Below, one piece after another: positions 36,601 through 47,744 of a stretch of 64,000 nt of DNA. Origin of the DNA: Actinostola sp. cb2023 (Eukaryota > Cnidaria > Anthozoa > Actiniaria > Actinostolidae). Where the stretch lies: assembly GCA_033675265.1 (NCBI GenBank), contig JAUJYZ010000283.1:62001-126000 (forward strand), given 5' to 3'. Each line of letters opens with the position of its first letter. Position 1 is the stretch's first letter. The notes beneath the pieces were generated by a model. The model worked only from the letters and a program-made list of their open reading frames with translations. It was not told the DNA's origin and searched no databases. Made by a program: the position numbers and the translations under genes.

Positions 36601-39600
36601 CAGTATAGTTGGAACCTCTCGTAAGCGACCACCTCCCGTTAGCGACCACCTCCCGTTAGCGACCACATGGCTTAACATTTGAGGTGGTCGTTTACGGGAG
36701 GTTCGACAGTATTAAATATTATACACCCATTTAGAAAAACGTTGATAAACGTTGACAACGTCTTCGACACAAATGACATACCTGATAATCTAAGTAACTT
36801 TCTATTTCAAATTCAGGGCAGAAGTTTGGTTTTATTTCACCATCTGACTGCATTCTCTTCCTCCCGAAGCGTTCCTCCCACTCAGGACCACTCCTATAGG
36901 TAATGGTGGCGACTTCACTGGACGATAAAAACACGTATCAAAAAAAAAAGCAGTATACAACACTTTCCATAAACATTAACATTAAAAAATAAAAAATAAA
37001 AAAATAAAAAAATAAAAAAAATAAAAAAGTATACAACACTTTCCACAGAACAATTTCATACGTATAGTTGAGCGATTGTTTGAAAGAACATTTCGAATAT
37101 TTGTGTGCGTGAAAAATAATTTGGATAAACATTTTCAGAGCTGAAGACTCGTGTTTTTAGCCGGACGTCACTGATGCTCCGTCCACATATATAGAGTCGT
37201 TTTCGTATGAATGGCCGGGAAAGTTACCGCACCATCACCGCACCCGCGCCTTTTGTAAATGTATCTCAAACATCGACGCTTATCGATTGGCCATTACAAA
37301 AAAAGAGCAGGGGACTAGGACCAAGTCCGTAAAACTAATTCAATAAGAAACTAGCAAAAGTGGGCAACATTTTCTGACAGAGCAGATCAAACTTAGCTAA
37401 TCTGTAAAGTTTGGTGAACTTTGGCTTAATATTGACGATGCTAGAGGGCATCAAAGATGTACATTTTCCCATACAAACTCTTTATTTTTTTATGTTGTCC
37501 ATCCAAACCATACATTCACTGTAAAATTTCAAAATTTCAAAAGTTTATAATTCCGACAGAATTCACTCAAATAACATTAAACTTTGCACACAAAACTCAT
37601 AGGACAAAAAATGATTATCATAGCTGGAAATAAAGAGCTTGTTGAAATTAGTAAAAATGTGAAGTTTGGAAAAGATCGCTTCACAAATTGCGGATATGAA
37701 TTTTCAAAAAATCGAAATTTTATATGAAAACCTTTGGAAATTTACGTTGGTAGGCAACTCTTGCCTCCAACAAAGGTTTTCATACAATATTTCGATTTTT
37801 GAAAATTGATATCTTCGCAATTTGTGAAGCGATCTTTTCCAAACTTCATATTTTTACTAATTTCAAAGATGCTCTTTCCAGCTACATGTATGATAATCAT
37901 TTTTTTTGTCCTATGAGTTTTGAAATTAAATGATAAACCCTCATTACACAGACTTTGAAATCCCGTCAAGTCCTCATTGTCGGCCTTTAAAAATTGCCTA
38001 TAAACTTGTGGCCGTCACACAATACAATTACAATACAAAATAGACTGAAACCCTAAAATCCTTCTTAATTCTTACCGAGCATGTTTCATGCCAAGTCTTG
38101 GAAAAGTCCCACCATAGTAGAAACCGTTATTCCAGTTTGGGTCGCTCATGAGAACACGCCTTTGAATATACCTCATGGCAATGGCTGTTGGGTGTGTCTG
38201 GGCACACGCTGATATCGAGACAAGCCTGTGAACTCTGTCTGGATACATACACCCAGTCAGTAGAGATAGCATTCCTCCTAGTGATGACCCAACAACGGCA
38301 TGAGCCTAAGGTGACAACGAGAAAAAAATGAGAAAGAGAAAATGTGTGACTTGGCGGAACTCGAAGCCGGTATTAGTCTCATTCCATTCACCTGGCGAAA
38401 GAATTGGACAGTACAATACAATACAATAAATTTATTTAAGGAGGCTGACGTACTAACCATTTAAGCCGAATCTACACGAGCAAATTTTCCTTGACAAGTT
38501 TTCCTTGACAAGTTTTCCTTGACAAGTTTTCCTTGACAAGTTTTCCTTGACAAGGAAGACTTGCTCATGTAGACGACAAAAACATCGCCAAATTTTCCTT
38601 GTCAAGGAAAACTTGTCAAGGAAAACTTGTTCGTGTAGATGCGGCTTTATAATGTTCTAACTTACGGCCCTCAACTGCAGGGGAATGGAACGAGACTAAG
38701 ACCGGCTGCGAGGAGACTAGTCCAGAACTGGCCCCACCTTTCTCAATAACTATATAAATACTGGACGCGAAAGAAATATAAAGGCTACGAGAAGCGCGCG
38801 CACTGTAAACTAAGGGAATCGTCTCTCTCTCTAGCCCAGCATCTCTCTTCTGCTCTATCCCGCGAGCGTAGATAAAACTGGGTCCAATTCTGGACGGCGA
38901 GGAGACTAGACTCACAACACACGGCTTCAGGATGTGACAGCTAATAATTATTGTAATTCACGACTCTTAAATAATATTCATATGCGGGCTTAGCCTCACT
39001 TCTGAGATAGAAAACAAAAGCAGAAATTAGAACAACAAAACAAGCAACTCCTGGAATCGAGGCTAAGCCCGCTTATAAATATTATTTAAGAGTAGTCAAT
39101 AGAAACATGCCCAGGGGAGGGGGGATTCCCATATATAAAGTGGTTGGGATGCTCGTTGCAAATTTTGAAAATGACCCCTAAAAGGTACCTGAGTCTTGCC
39201 CAGGTGGGCGTGGCAACAAATAATTTTAAACCCTTAAAAGGTACCAACTCTAAAGTGACAAAAACTACAACTGTCATTCCGGCTGTCATTACTTTATCGC
39301 GGGTATCTTATTTACTGACAAACACCCTAAATGGTACCGGCTTAGTCTGTTGCACGGTCCTTTTAGATTTGTGACACCCTAAGAGGTACCAAATCGCGAA
39401 TCTGGACCCCTAAAAGGTACGACGAGCATCCCAACAACTTTATGTATATGGGAGTTCCCCACGGGGCTAGATTTATTACTCATCATGGAGTCCTATATAG
39501 ATTGATGACTGTAACTGCATGGTCAATGAAGGGTTTGTAATTTACCTTTTCAATTCCAAGTGAATCCAGAAGTAAAAACTGAGCCGTTGCCATGTCTTGG

Positions 39601-42600
39601 ACACTTACTATTGGAAATGTTGTGGCATAAGGCTGTACAAAAATATAGAGAAAATAAATAAATGTAAATATGTGTATTTATACCTACTTGCAATAATTAA
39701 CGTTGTATTGCTGTATTGTTCTAATCGAAGAAGTGTCATGTGAAGAATTATCAGGACAGTATACTGTAATACAGCACAGGGCAGGGGGAGGGGGTTTGGA
39801 GGGGGGGGGGGGGGGGGGGAGGGATTGGGGAGGGGGGCAGGTGCCTCCTTAGCAAGGCGAAAAAGATAACAAAAAGCACTGAGAACTGGTCTATTCTTAT
39901 TAATTTGACGACCGAGCAACAGGGTTTCCCAGAGCCCACGACTAACCAAATGACGAGTGGGCACTGGGTACGAGAATGTATTTTTTGCTATTAAATACGC
40001 ACTGCCCCCAATTTTTGGCTATGTATATATGGCCCTAATTATGCTCTGATAAGGAAATGCCCAAAACCTGTTATTATACCATGGTGCATGGCTGTTTTGA
40101 TATAATATTAAAATGACGAGAATGTAATTTGAATGCCTAATTATAATTATTGTGCATGCAAATGACAACTAAATAGGGATGAAGAAATTTAAAAAATATT
40201 GGTTCTTTTCAAAAAGTGTTATTACTATTTATATTAATATCAATGCAATAAATATGTCATATAATCATTCACTGACACAATGCTTGGTGCAGTCCTGTAC
40301 ATCTTATTCAGACATGTTTTTTGTCATCTTCTTTTAAATAAAGACTATTATTATTATTATTATTAGACATATATTGACATTGACATAATGCTTACCTCGT
40401 TAGTGAGGGGGTTAAGAGAAGATGGCCCACTGAAAAAAAGAAAAGGTTTATTTATATAACGATGGAATAACTAAATCTGTTTGGACACCTGGTCCCCAGG
40501 GGTTAATTAAGGTATAAATGTGCCTCAGTCTAGACCCTCAATTCTTGACCAAGAATAACAATATATGTACAAAAAGGGATGGAATATGAGCAACTGAGTG
40601 AAATAAGTATACAATGTATATCGGAAAGCTTATAGACACTGAACATGTGCCCTTTTTCATTTTTTTTAGCACATTCGATATGTACCCCATGTCAAAGAAG
40701 CATGTACTTTCACTCCTAGTGTCGAAGAGTCAGGTACTATAGCAGGCAATAATACCCCATTTATAGAGTAAAAATCCAAAAAAAATAGGTCAGTGTTCAA
40801 TTCGATCAGTTCAGTGACACATATATATTGCATAATCGTTGTCGGGTTGAAAATCATGAAAGCTATGACCAAAAGGAATTCTGGGAAATTAACACTCTCA
40901 AATAACACAGTCAAATGGTCAACCTTTTTATCCAGACTTGGATCTTAGTTAAATAGCTCATATACCTTCAAAACTACGAGAACATTGAATATATCTGCCT
41001 GTAATGCAGGTCATGAACTGATTTCCCATCCATCCTTGCGGTCTCAGCTTCTATGACTTATTATGATTTTCAACCCGACAATGATTATGCAATTAGCTAC
41101 ACTGTATATACCATATACCATGGTATATACAGTAGTTGACTACCACTCCCCCTACCAGGCTCTAGTCAAACATATGTACACTGTCGATAAGTTGTAAGTC
41201 CAGAGTCCAGAGTCCAAATTTTACAATTCATTATGTCAGTAAAAACAATTTTGAATGTAACATTCATTACCTTGAACCATAACATCCACCAATCACATTG
41301 CAACAGATGATATAGAATTTATCAGTGTCCAATGCACAGCCTGGACCTATGAACTTCTCCCACCAGCCTGCACTTGGGTTATTCTGAACACAGAAATTAT
41401 ATAAAATAAAAATACATCAATAAAAAATCAACATAAACAAATACACAATCAATCAAACAAAAAGATAGAAAGAAAGAAAGAAATGTCCGCTGCATTAAAG
41501 TGTTCCCATTATAAAATATTGTTACAATAAAAACTGAATGTTGCAAAGTTTTCCCTGTGTTTTATATTTATTTATCAACAGAATGGAAAAAGCTGGTCCC
41601 CTCCCTCATTCATGTCCTCCCCCCTGTTCCTCACTCTCCCGTCCCCCAACAAGAGCATGATTGGATCAGGTTTCTCATGTCAGTATAGATTTTTAGTGTG
41701 ACACTCAAGTGTGACCCCCTTTTAATAATGTATAATTTGCATATACTTCTATCTCGACCAATAGAATGCCTCGCAATGTCGAGACTATAAATAATGGTGA
41801 CAAGCTGATTGGATAAAACTATTAAATAAAAGCTAGCGCAGTCCCAGGGGGGGGGGGGGGGGGGGTACTTAGGGGTACTCAGGGGTATCAGTGACGAGGA
41901 GGTGCAAAGACCTTTTTGGGGTTTGAAATTCGCGGCTTGGGACTTTTTTTGGATTAGCAATTTTCTGGTGGACTTTTTTGATATAAAGATTTTGACAAGG
42001 ACTTTTTGGGGGGTTTAAAAAAATGATATCCTACTGTTATTGATTTTATGCGGAGAAAAAATGGACTCTTTAGGGTAAACGTTCAGGGCCGTTGGACTTT
42101 TTTGGGGTCTTGTTTTTGCGCAATGGACTTTTTTGGGGTTAAAAAGTTTGGCCTCATTTGCACCTCCCCATCACTGATATCCCTGAGTATATCCCCCCTG
42201 GGAGTGCAGTAGTATATGTGATCATGAATTATGGTCAAAGTTTTGAGATGCGCATGCACATACTGTAAACAGTTGGTGGAAAGCTTTAAACAGGCATGTA
42301 TATATAATGACAGAATCTTTGTAGAATTAGGTTTGACACATATGCAAACACAAATTTTGGAGCCAGGACAGGTGCAGGTTAATTTCATTTTGACAAATAT
42401 GGCAGAATAATATTTGTCTGCTTTTACTAAGAACCCTACCATCCATGTTGCAGCTAACTGCATGTACTCTATATTGAATAAAATGCTCAATATATGTACA
42501 CCACTTATAATATATTACAGTGCGACTACACTAACCAAGGCCACCCAAGCAAATTTTCATACAAATTATCCAATCACAATTGAGTATTTAAACAATAGAA

Positions 42601-45006
42601 TCTGCACAAATTGTCAAATTTTCGCTTTAAAAGCATATATTTTACTTTATGTGTGTATGTATATGATCAAGAGTGAACAAGAAACAGTTTAAAATGTAGA
42701 ATTCGACATCATTCTGTTATTCAGCGTCACAAATGTGATTAGAAAATTTGATTCAAAATTTGTTTGGGTGGCCTTGGTTGGTGTAGTTGCACTGTAACGT
42801 ATTATGAGTAGCCATGAACAATGGTAACGATTGGCAATGAATAAAATATGGTAAATGTATGATTAAATTAAACCATCAATGCAGCCAACCTCGACTTGGT
42901 ATCATTGTTCATCCCCATACTGAACCAGGGGCGTAGGCAGGGGGAGGTAACAGGGTGCCCGTGGTCCCCCCTTCCTCTTATGTTTGAGGAGGGGAGGGGG
43001 GGATTTGGTGGTGAACGATATGGAGTGTGACCCCCTCCTGGCTACGCCCCTTTGAAAAAACACGAAGTGGATCAGCAAATTCATGATGACAGTTCCACAA
43101 TAACGTACCTCATGACTCCTGGCGTGAGAGGAGGCTGAGAGACCAGTACACAGTAAAATAGCATTGCTTTTGTCTTCATTTAACTGCCCCCATGTTTCAT
43201 AGGCAACATTCATATCAGGGATTACTCCTTTATTGTACTGAAAATGGAATGGTTGGTTGTAATGGAACGTTTGGTATCCAATGTTCACATGGGTATATGC
43301 TGGATCAACACCAATGCTACCCTTGGATCTGGAACAAATAGAACACTTACAATTCAGTTATCTGTCAAAAGAATATCTGCCTGTTCTGGCTATAAATGTC
43401 CTGGGAGGCAGTGGGGGACTGTCATGGGAGGGAGGTTACTCTCCTTGGAGGAATTCCCATGTGAAAGCAACGGGAATATGATTGGCTGAAATTTTGAATT
43501 CAACCCCGAAAGGAGTCCAATAATTGCAATCTGGGTGTGGCTCAAGCTTCATTTGACCCCGGGGGAGGGGGGACTCCCATATATCAAGCGGTTGGGATGC
43601 TCGTCGGAAATTTTGAAAATGACCCTAAAAGGTACCTGAGTCTTGTCCGCAGGTGGGCGTGGCAACAAATAATTTTTACCCCTAAAAACCAACCATAAAG
43701 TGACAAAAGCTACAACTGTCATTCCGGCTGTCACATTACAGTATCTTATCTCGGGTAAAACACCCTAAATGGTACCAGCTTAGACTCTTGTAGTCCTTTT
43801 AGATTTATGACACCCTAAGAGGTACATGTACCAAATTGCAAATTTGGATCCCTAAAAGGTACGACGAGCATCCCAACCACTTTATATATGGGAGTCCCCC
43901 CCCCCCCCCCCCCCCCCCGGGTATTTGACCGCTAAAAGATATCATTCTAAACCAGAAATATTACAGATTTCTTGACGGATTGGTCTAGAACACCAATTCA
44001 GTATGATGATTCTTTTTATTTCTTTGTGTTCGAACAACCCTAAATAATATATTGATGGCTAAACAATAATTGATGGGCCCATCCTGAATACCATAAGTGC
44101 ACCAAAAATGTACACTCCTAATAGAGACAGATACCCTGTCCCTTTCACATGGAAATGACCTCCCCCCCCCCCCCCCCCCCCCCCCAAATAAATGACCCCC
44201 TACCCCACAAATGACCCCCTACCCTACCTATTATTACCCCCTACCCACCAAATTAGTATTTTAATTAATTTTGATGTAGGTATTATTTAATAATTACAAT
44301 CATCAGCGCGATCTTACATGGCTCTTTTAAAATAATACTTGTTTACCTTTGTTAAGTTTACAGACTTAATCTTACATATTGAATGGCCGATTTAGCATTT
44401 GTACCTACTATTATTATACAAGCTGTATATATTATTATCCCGGCGATGCCACTCGATAAAAATCGATCATCGATTTCCAATCGAATTAATCGATAATAAT
44501 CGATACTATTACTTAATTAATATCGATTGGTATTGATTATCGAAATTATCGATTGGCACCGCCGGGTCTATATATATCTTCGATCGGAGTATATTTACAT
44601 ATTTCATTTCAAAATACACGACAAAGGTCACGGGACTGTCAGGCGCGTCCTCCAAACTATGAACAACATATAAGACCTTATACTCGCTAAAAAGTCTCAG
44701 AAAGACTTGAAATCTACGCTAGAGCTTGCCGATCGGAGCTCCGATTAGTCTAACCTCCGATCTGACAGCATGCAATAGATCTATTAAAAATAGCGATTAC
44801 AACATGTTTACTTACCTTTGTGAAAGTTCAGTTAAACAAGGAAAAGATGGGTCCATTCCTTTGAACTCCTCCACTAAATCGGGGATCTTGATTCTTGGCA
44901 TCGCATCGGTGTGTTTTGAGCGATGTAAGGAGACCAGACAACGTGAATTCAGTCGTCCAACCGAGCGAGTCGATCTTGCGAGCCGTGAGAGAGTATGCGA
45001 GTACAT
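27691..45006 (-). CDS. homoserine/serine O-acyltransferase, MetX family (12 exons, 449 aa)
   Basis: Alpha/beta-hydrolase acyltransferase that transfers an acetyl or succinyl group to the hydroxyl of homoserine or serine, a step toward methionine or cysteine. Exons: 44816-45006, 43109-43328, 41271-41383, 40396-40429, 39546-39632, 38076-38305, 36782-36917, 36431-36484, 31054-31131, 29794-29869, 28201-28292, 27691-27729. All junctions are GT-AG and in phase, giving exactly 450 codons. Family motifs appear in order: [28 protein letters not shown], the nucleophile elbow GSSLGG (Ser223), [32 protein letters not shown], Asp388 in VQSDVLFP and His422 in YGHDTFLLD. The first 35 residues are rich in Arg and Ser without acidic residues, like a mitochondrial presequence. 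Substrate choice (homoserine or serine; acetyl or succinyl) cannot be fixed by eye. The introns are full of transposons. No lesion is seen. Confidence 0.93.
28432..28770. mobile_element. foldback element in MetX-gene intron 10
   Basis: GAGTGTTTACCACTTACAAA at the left and the complement of GAGTGCTTACCATTTACCAA at the right; GGTAAATGGTAAGCG also recurs inside. Confidence 0.6.
28780..29455. other. intronic sequence without recognised features
   Basis: Part of intron 10 of the MetX-type gene. I see neither exon-like open segments with splice sites nor repeats. Confidence 0.5.
29459..29764. mobile_element. 306-bp MITE in intron 10
   Basis: TTCGTAGTTTCCAAGAAT and GCGCGCGCAAGCGAGGTCAG at the left pair with CTGACCTCGCTTGCGCGCGC and TGGGAAACTACGAA at the right. 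AT-rich interior. Confidence 0.85.
29951..30140. mobile_element. 190-bp palindromic MITE in intron 9
   Basis: ATACAAGCATCAAGA, then GACTTCCGGTACGCGCGCAA and TGCATTGTTAGATTATTACA on the left pair with the right half almost perfectly. A 6-bp insertion (GTTCCA) breaks the left arm. Confidence 0.88.
30292..30552. mobile_element. 261-bp TA-flanked MITE in intron 9
   Basis: CAGTCATTCTCAAAAATGTT at the left and GAGAATGACTG at the right, TA on both sides, arms of about 90 bp. Tc1/mariner type. Confidence 0.87.
30561..30847. mobile_element. MITE family X, copy 2 (intron 9)
   Basis: Ends ATACACCTATTC and GAATAGGTGTAT. The whole element matches the reverse complement of the copy at 5018-5314. A further decayed fragment resembling the TTAA element at 4532 follows at 30960-31030. 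Confidence 0.88.
31283..36403. repeat. 73-bp minisatellite, about 70 copies, in MetX-gene intron 8
   Basis: Unit: TTATAGTTTCATTGCGCATT, GTGTTGTCAACAAAACGAGA, ATTTATTCAATTTGCGAGTA, TTTTTGTCGTCAA. The left part (to about 34192) is heterogeneous (GATTGTTTGTG variants, GTCGAC variants, three CGTCAGCAAT insertions at 32011, 32524 and 33476). The right part is nearly uniform. Because 73 is one more than a multiple of three, the array yields staggered 68-codon open frames, which are artefacts. The array stops about 28 bp before exon 8 of the host gene and fills almost the whole 5.3-kb intron. Confidence 0.98.
36537..36709. mobile_element. pogo/mariner-like MITE (TAAGCGACCAC family), copy 2
   Basis: CAGTTGAACCTCTGG at the left, GGGAGGTTCGACAG at the right, TA flanks. 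Internal CTCCCGTTAGCGACCAC is duplicated in tandem. It lies in intron 7 of the MetX-type gene. Confidence 0.78.
37590..37925. mobile_element. foldback MITE family Y, fuller copy (intron 6)
   Basis: AACTCATAGGACAAAAAATG and ATTATCATAGCTGGAAA at the left pair with the right end. The arms are about 150 bp around a GGCAACTCTTGCC centre, as in the copy at 11950. Confidence 0.85.
38464..38646. mobile_element. Harbinger-like MITE with internal CCTTGACAAG repeats, long copy (intron 5)
   Basis: AGCCGAATCTACACGAGCAA at the left, TCGTGTAGATGCGGCT at the right, and a TTA duplication on both sides. Five TTTTCCTTGACAAG-type units on the left and two complementary units on the right. Confidence 0.82.
38961..39098. 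mobile_element. 138-bp foldback element (intron 5)
   Basis: GACTCTTAAATAATATT and GCGGGCTTAGCCTC at the left pair with GAGGCTAAGCCCGC and AATATTATTTAAGAGT at the right. Confidence 0.82.
39111..39468. mobile_element. G-tract foldback family, copy B (intron 5)
   Basis: CCAGGGGAGGGGGGATTCCC with ATATATAAAG and GGTTGGGATGCTCGT at the left, and the complement at the right. The interior has four CCCTAAAAGGTACC-like motifs. Confidence 0.82.
39640..40390. other. intron 4 sequence
   Basis: Contains a G-rich run at 39777-39838 and short TTA repeats near 40350. No exon or transposon ends are recognised. Confidence 0.5.
40828..41093. mobile_element. 266-bp foldback element (intron 3)
   Basis: TTGCATAATCGTTGTCGGGT and TGAAAATCAT at the left pair with ATGATTTTCAACCCGACAAT and GATTATGCAA at the right. 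Confidence 0.82.
41841..42205. mobile_element. G-tract foldback family, copy C (intron 2)
   Basis: CCCAGGGGGG run, TACTCAGGGGTATCAGTGA at the left, TCACTGATATCCCTGAGTAT and CCCCCCTGGGA at the right. The interior repeats GGACTTTTTTGGGGT in place of the CCTTTTAGGGT motif. Confidence 0.75.
42518..42794. mobile_element. 277-bp TA-flanked MITE (intron 2)
   Basis: CAGTGCGACTACACTAACCA and AGGCCACCCAAGCAAATTTT at the left pair with the right end (GTGTAGTTGCACTG). TA on both sides. Confidence 0.87.
42926..43052. mobile_element. 127-bp hAT-like MITE (intron 2)
   Basis: CAGGGGCGTAGGCAGGGGG at the left and CCCTCCTGGCTACGCCCCT at the right. CAGGGGCG-type ends are common in hAT elements. Confidence 0.7.
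43559..43922. mobile_element. G-tract foldback family, copy D, 8-bp target duplication (intron 1)
   Basis: An exact 8-bp repeat, ATTTGACC, flanks the element (43551-43558 and 43923-43930). The ends are CCGGGGGAGGGGGGACTCCC and a C run ending CCGGGT. The interior has CCTAAAAGGTACC-like motifs as in copy B. An 8-bp duplication suits hAT. Confidence 0.85.
44439..44567. mobile_element. 129-bp foldback element with ATCGAT repeats (intron 1)
   Basis: CCCGGCGATGCCA at the left and TGGCACCGCCGGG at the right enclose many TCGAT/ATCGA half-sites. Confidence 0.65.
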
Positions 45007-45341
45007 TTTAATATTGACAAGTACTGCGATCGAGTCAACGTATATTATCCATTGCAGCCAGGAACATTTAGCTTTCTTTTACAAAGAAAATTGTGTATAA
45101 ATCTTCCTCAAACGTCCGAGAATGACAAGGCGAAATATCAGGGAATTGGTTATGTATGTTATTGTTTTCAACACAGGCACGTTGGCAATACGTGACTAGA
45201 ACGTGGACTTTGACTTGTCGTTAGGTATGACGTATTTCCGGTCACGGGTCACGGGACATATAATATCGCGCTTGGTTTCTGATTCAATCACTATTATTAG
45301 CTAATTTCTGTATATTAAGTATTTTGGTAGTCCATATTGTA

Positions 45342-45486
45342 GAGTAATGGCACTTAACCCGTGAAGCAAAATCTAATAGTTAGTGACTAATAGTCAAATC
45401 AGAACAAAAGAAACTGACAATGGAATATGTGTCTAGTACTATCTACTTGGCCGCTAATATCTGTTTCACGGGTTAAGCCATCACTC
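45342..45486. mobile_element. 145-bp TA-flanked MITE with GAGT ends
   Basis: GAGTAATGGCACTTAACCCG and TGAA at the left, TTCACGGGTTAAGCCATCAC and TC at the right, TA on both sides. It lies about 340 bp upstream of the MetX-type start codon. Confidence 0.82.
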
Positions 45487-45562
45487 TATGTGTAATATAA
45501 ACATTAAATTATTGTTATATTCATTCATTCATCTATTCGTTCTTTCGTTGATTTCATTTTAA

Positions 45563-45800
45563 ACTAGACGCTCTTCTAGCGTGAAGTCGGGCTTCTAAAT
45601 GAAATGTAACCTATTTGAACTAAATATAGATATCTTATAGTGCGATTGAAACAGTTTTTTGGTTGCTCGTCGTTGCGTGATTCGAGCTCGATAGAACATG
45701 CTTTCCTTGCAATTTCAGTACTGCGAACTTTACAGTATATCAGTAAAAACGTTAATTAGCAGTCCGGCTTCACGCTACTAGAGCGTCCTGTTTCAATCTA
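45563..45800. mobile_element. foldback element
   Basis: ACGCTCTTCTAGCGTGAAGT and CGGGCTTC at the left pair with AGTCCGGCTTCACGCTACTA and GAGCGTC at the right. Confidence 0.7.
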
Positions 45801-46078
45801 AATTTAGATACAGACGAAAAAAGACTTATATTTCGACCCCTTGACCTCCGGTGCTTTCCCTGATTGGTTTGTGCTTTCTAATCTTTCTTGGCCAGACTTT
45901 ATGTCTCCTTCGGCCGGCACAGGGCGCATGCACAGGATTTGAGGTCAACGACGACAAAGAACGCTTCTCATTTTTAGAGTCAGGGCTTCCACAGGAAGCC
46001 CGACTAATTAAGAATCTCTATAGACCCTATGCAAAAATGGTCGCTGCTAATTAGCATAATAGTTGTACATTTATGTTT

Positions 46079-46376
46079 AAGGCGATAGGCGATGGGTGAT
46101 AGTCGATGATAGTTGAAACGCGCGATCACGTTTGATCGCAAACTATCATCGACTATCATCGACTATCATCGACTATCATCGACTATCATCGACTATCATC
46201 GACTATCATGCACTTTGAACATGTTCAAAAAGTTCATGATAGTCGATGATAGTTGATGATATAGTTTTTCTTCGTTTGATCGGGTGCGTGATAGTTGATG
46301 ATAGTCGATGATAGTTGGTGATAGTTCAACTATCATCGACTATCATCGACTATCATGCACCGTTTGATCTCGCCTA
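46079..46376. mobile_element. foldback element built of 10-bp ATCATCGACT repeats
   Basis: GGCGATAGGCGATGGGTGAT at the left and GATCTCGCC at the right bracket four blocks of tandem ATCATCGACT or its complement, in alternating orientation. The longest block has six or more units. Confidence 0.78.
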
Positions 46377-46379
46377 AGT

Positions 46380-47270
46380 AAATTCACAATGATAACAAAT
46401 GCTCCAAGAAAGTTAGTCTGTGAGTTTGAAGGTGAAATATTAAATTCCTGCGAAGTTATGAGTACCGATTTAGTGTGAAAAACACGAAAACGAGGCTCTA
46501 AAGGCCTCGGTTGATAAACACATACAAAACTCTCTGTTTTTGATCCGTAATAACTTCTTGAATATTAGGTGTATAACAATACCCAACTTTCCAATTTTGT
46601 GTATTTTGAAGTACTCTTTCCGATGGCTCAAACAATAAATTTGTATTGTAAAAGTTTTAGTTTGTCTATTTTAAAGGCATGCACGGAATTATGCATAGGC
46701 AGTCTATTCCAAGTTAAATTTATATCTCCATGTCTTTGCCTAAGAAAAAATATATATAGAAAAATATTGATAAATGGCTGCTGATAATAAACCCGTGAAA
46801 TACACTTTAGCGTATTACGCACTATTCAAATTGACCAAAAATTCCACGGGAGCGGATTAAGTGCACGGACTCCACCAAAACGTGGGAATTAGGCCTTGAT
46901 AATTATTCATGACTATAAATACGAGTGATTCTGAGATGTAGGCCCCACTTCGACCCAAATTTTGAGCAGATTAAAGAAGAAGAAGAAATCTTAGGAGAAC
47001 GACGGAGTCACGATATATGGCGTTGGTGTGGGTATGAAAGGGGGGCAGGTGGGCGGGATCGTGTTGGACTCCATGTCAGGCTGGAAAGACACCCTCCCGC
47101 CCTCCGCCTCTTCTCGCCCAATATCTATACTGGCCTTTGGCTACGGATCTGCCTGTTGTTCAGGACACTGAACAATGGGCATTCGACTTCCCCAATTCTT
47201 AATCAGTGATCCGTGGAACAAAGGCCAGTTTGGATATACCGGCTAGTACTATTCACTGCATTGGTGAAGG
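46380..47270. other. no gene recognised
   Basis: Open frames up to 94 codons have no family motif I can name and no splice support. Confidence 0.45.
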
Positions 47271-47274
47271 ATTA

Positions 47275-47508
47275 CTGGTGCCAAGTTTTATGAAAATCCA
47301 CACCTTGAAAAATGCTCCACAAGCGACTGCTAAATTTTAGTACAAAACTACTATACTTGGTGAAGTGTTTTCGAATATGTTGCTCTATATTACATTGAAA
47401 AATTATGGGGAAACAATCGACAGAAATCTTTTTATACGCAGAATACAATATTTTGTGATTTTCATTTAATACACAACATAAACCTCTTGCTCTTTGCTCA
47501 TTGATAAT
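47275..47508. repeat. fragment of the 59-63 kb dispersed repeat
   Basis: GGTGAAGGATTACTGGTGCC and the following 80 bp match 63028-63115. TTGCTCTTTGCTCATTGATA near 47490 matches the complement of 63230-63255. It is truncated by the foldback element at 47509. Confidence 0.8.
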
Positions 47509-47744
47509 GAAGGAATGGTCAATGCTTAGCTACCCTGCGAGCAGAGGTTTTTTTCTACTCGCCCAGGAGATCGACGAGAAAACAAACCTCTGCCGGCACC
47601 CGCTATTTACATCCAGATATTTGGATGTAAAAAATTATGGGTTATGTCTTGATACGTCACTGATACGTCACTATACGTCATCAAGCGCATGACTAGTAAT
47701 AGTAGTGATCTACCGCTGGTTGAATTTCACGGGCACTTTGCAAT

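Noticed and set aside
42083..42490. 135-codon open frame on the minus strand
   Set aside because: Overlaps the G-tract foldback copy C and lies in an intron of the MetX-type gene; no family motif.
46925..47209. 94-codon open frame on the plus strand
   Set aside because: No recognisable domain; Arg/Glu/Gly-rich composition and no splice evidence.
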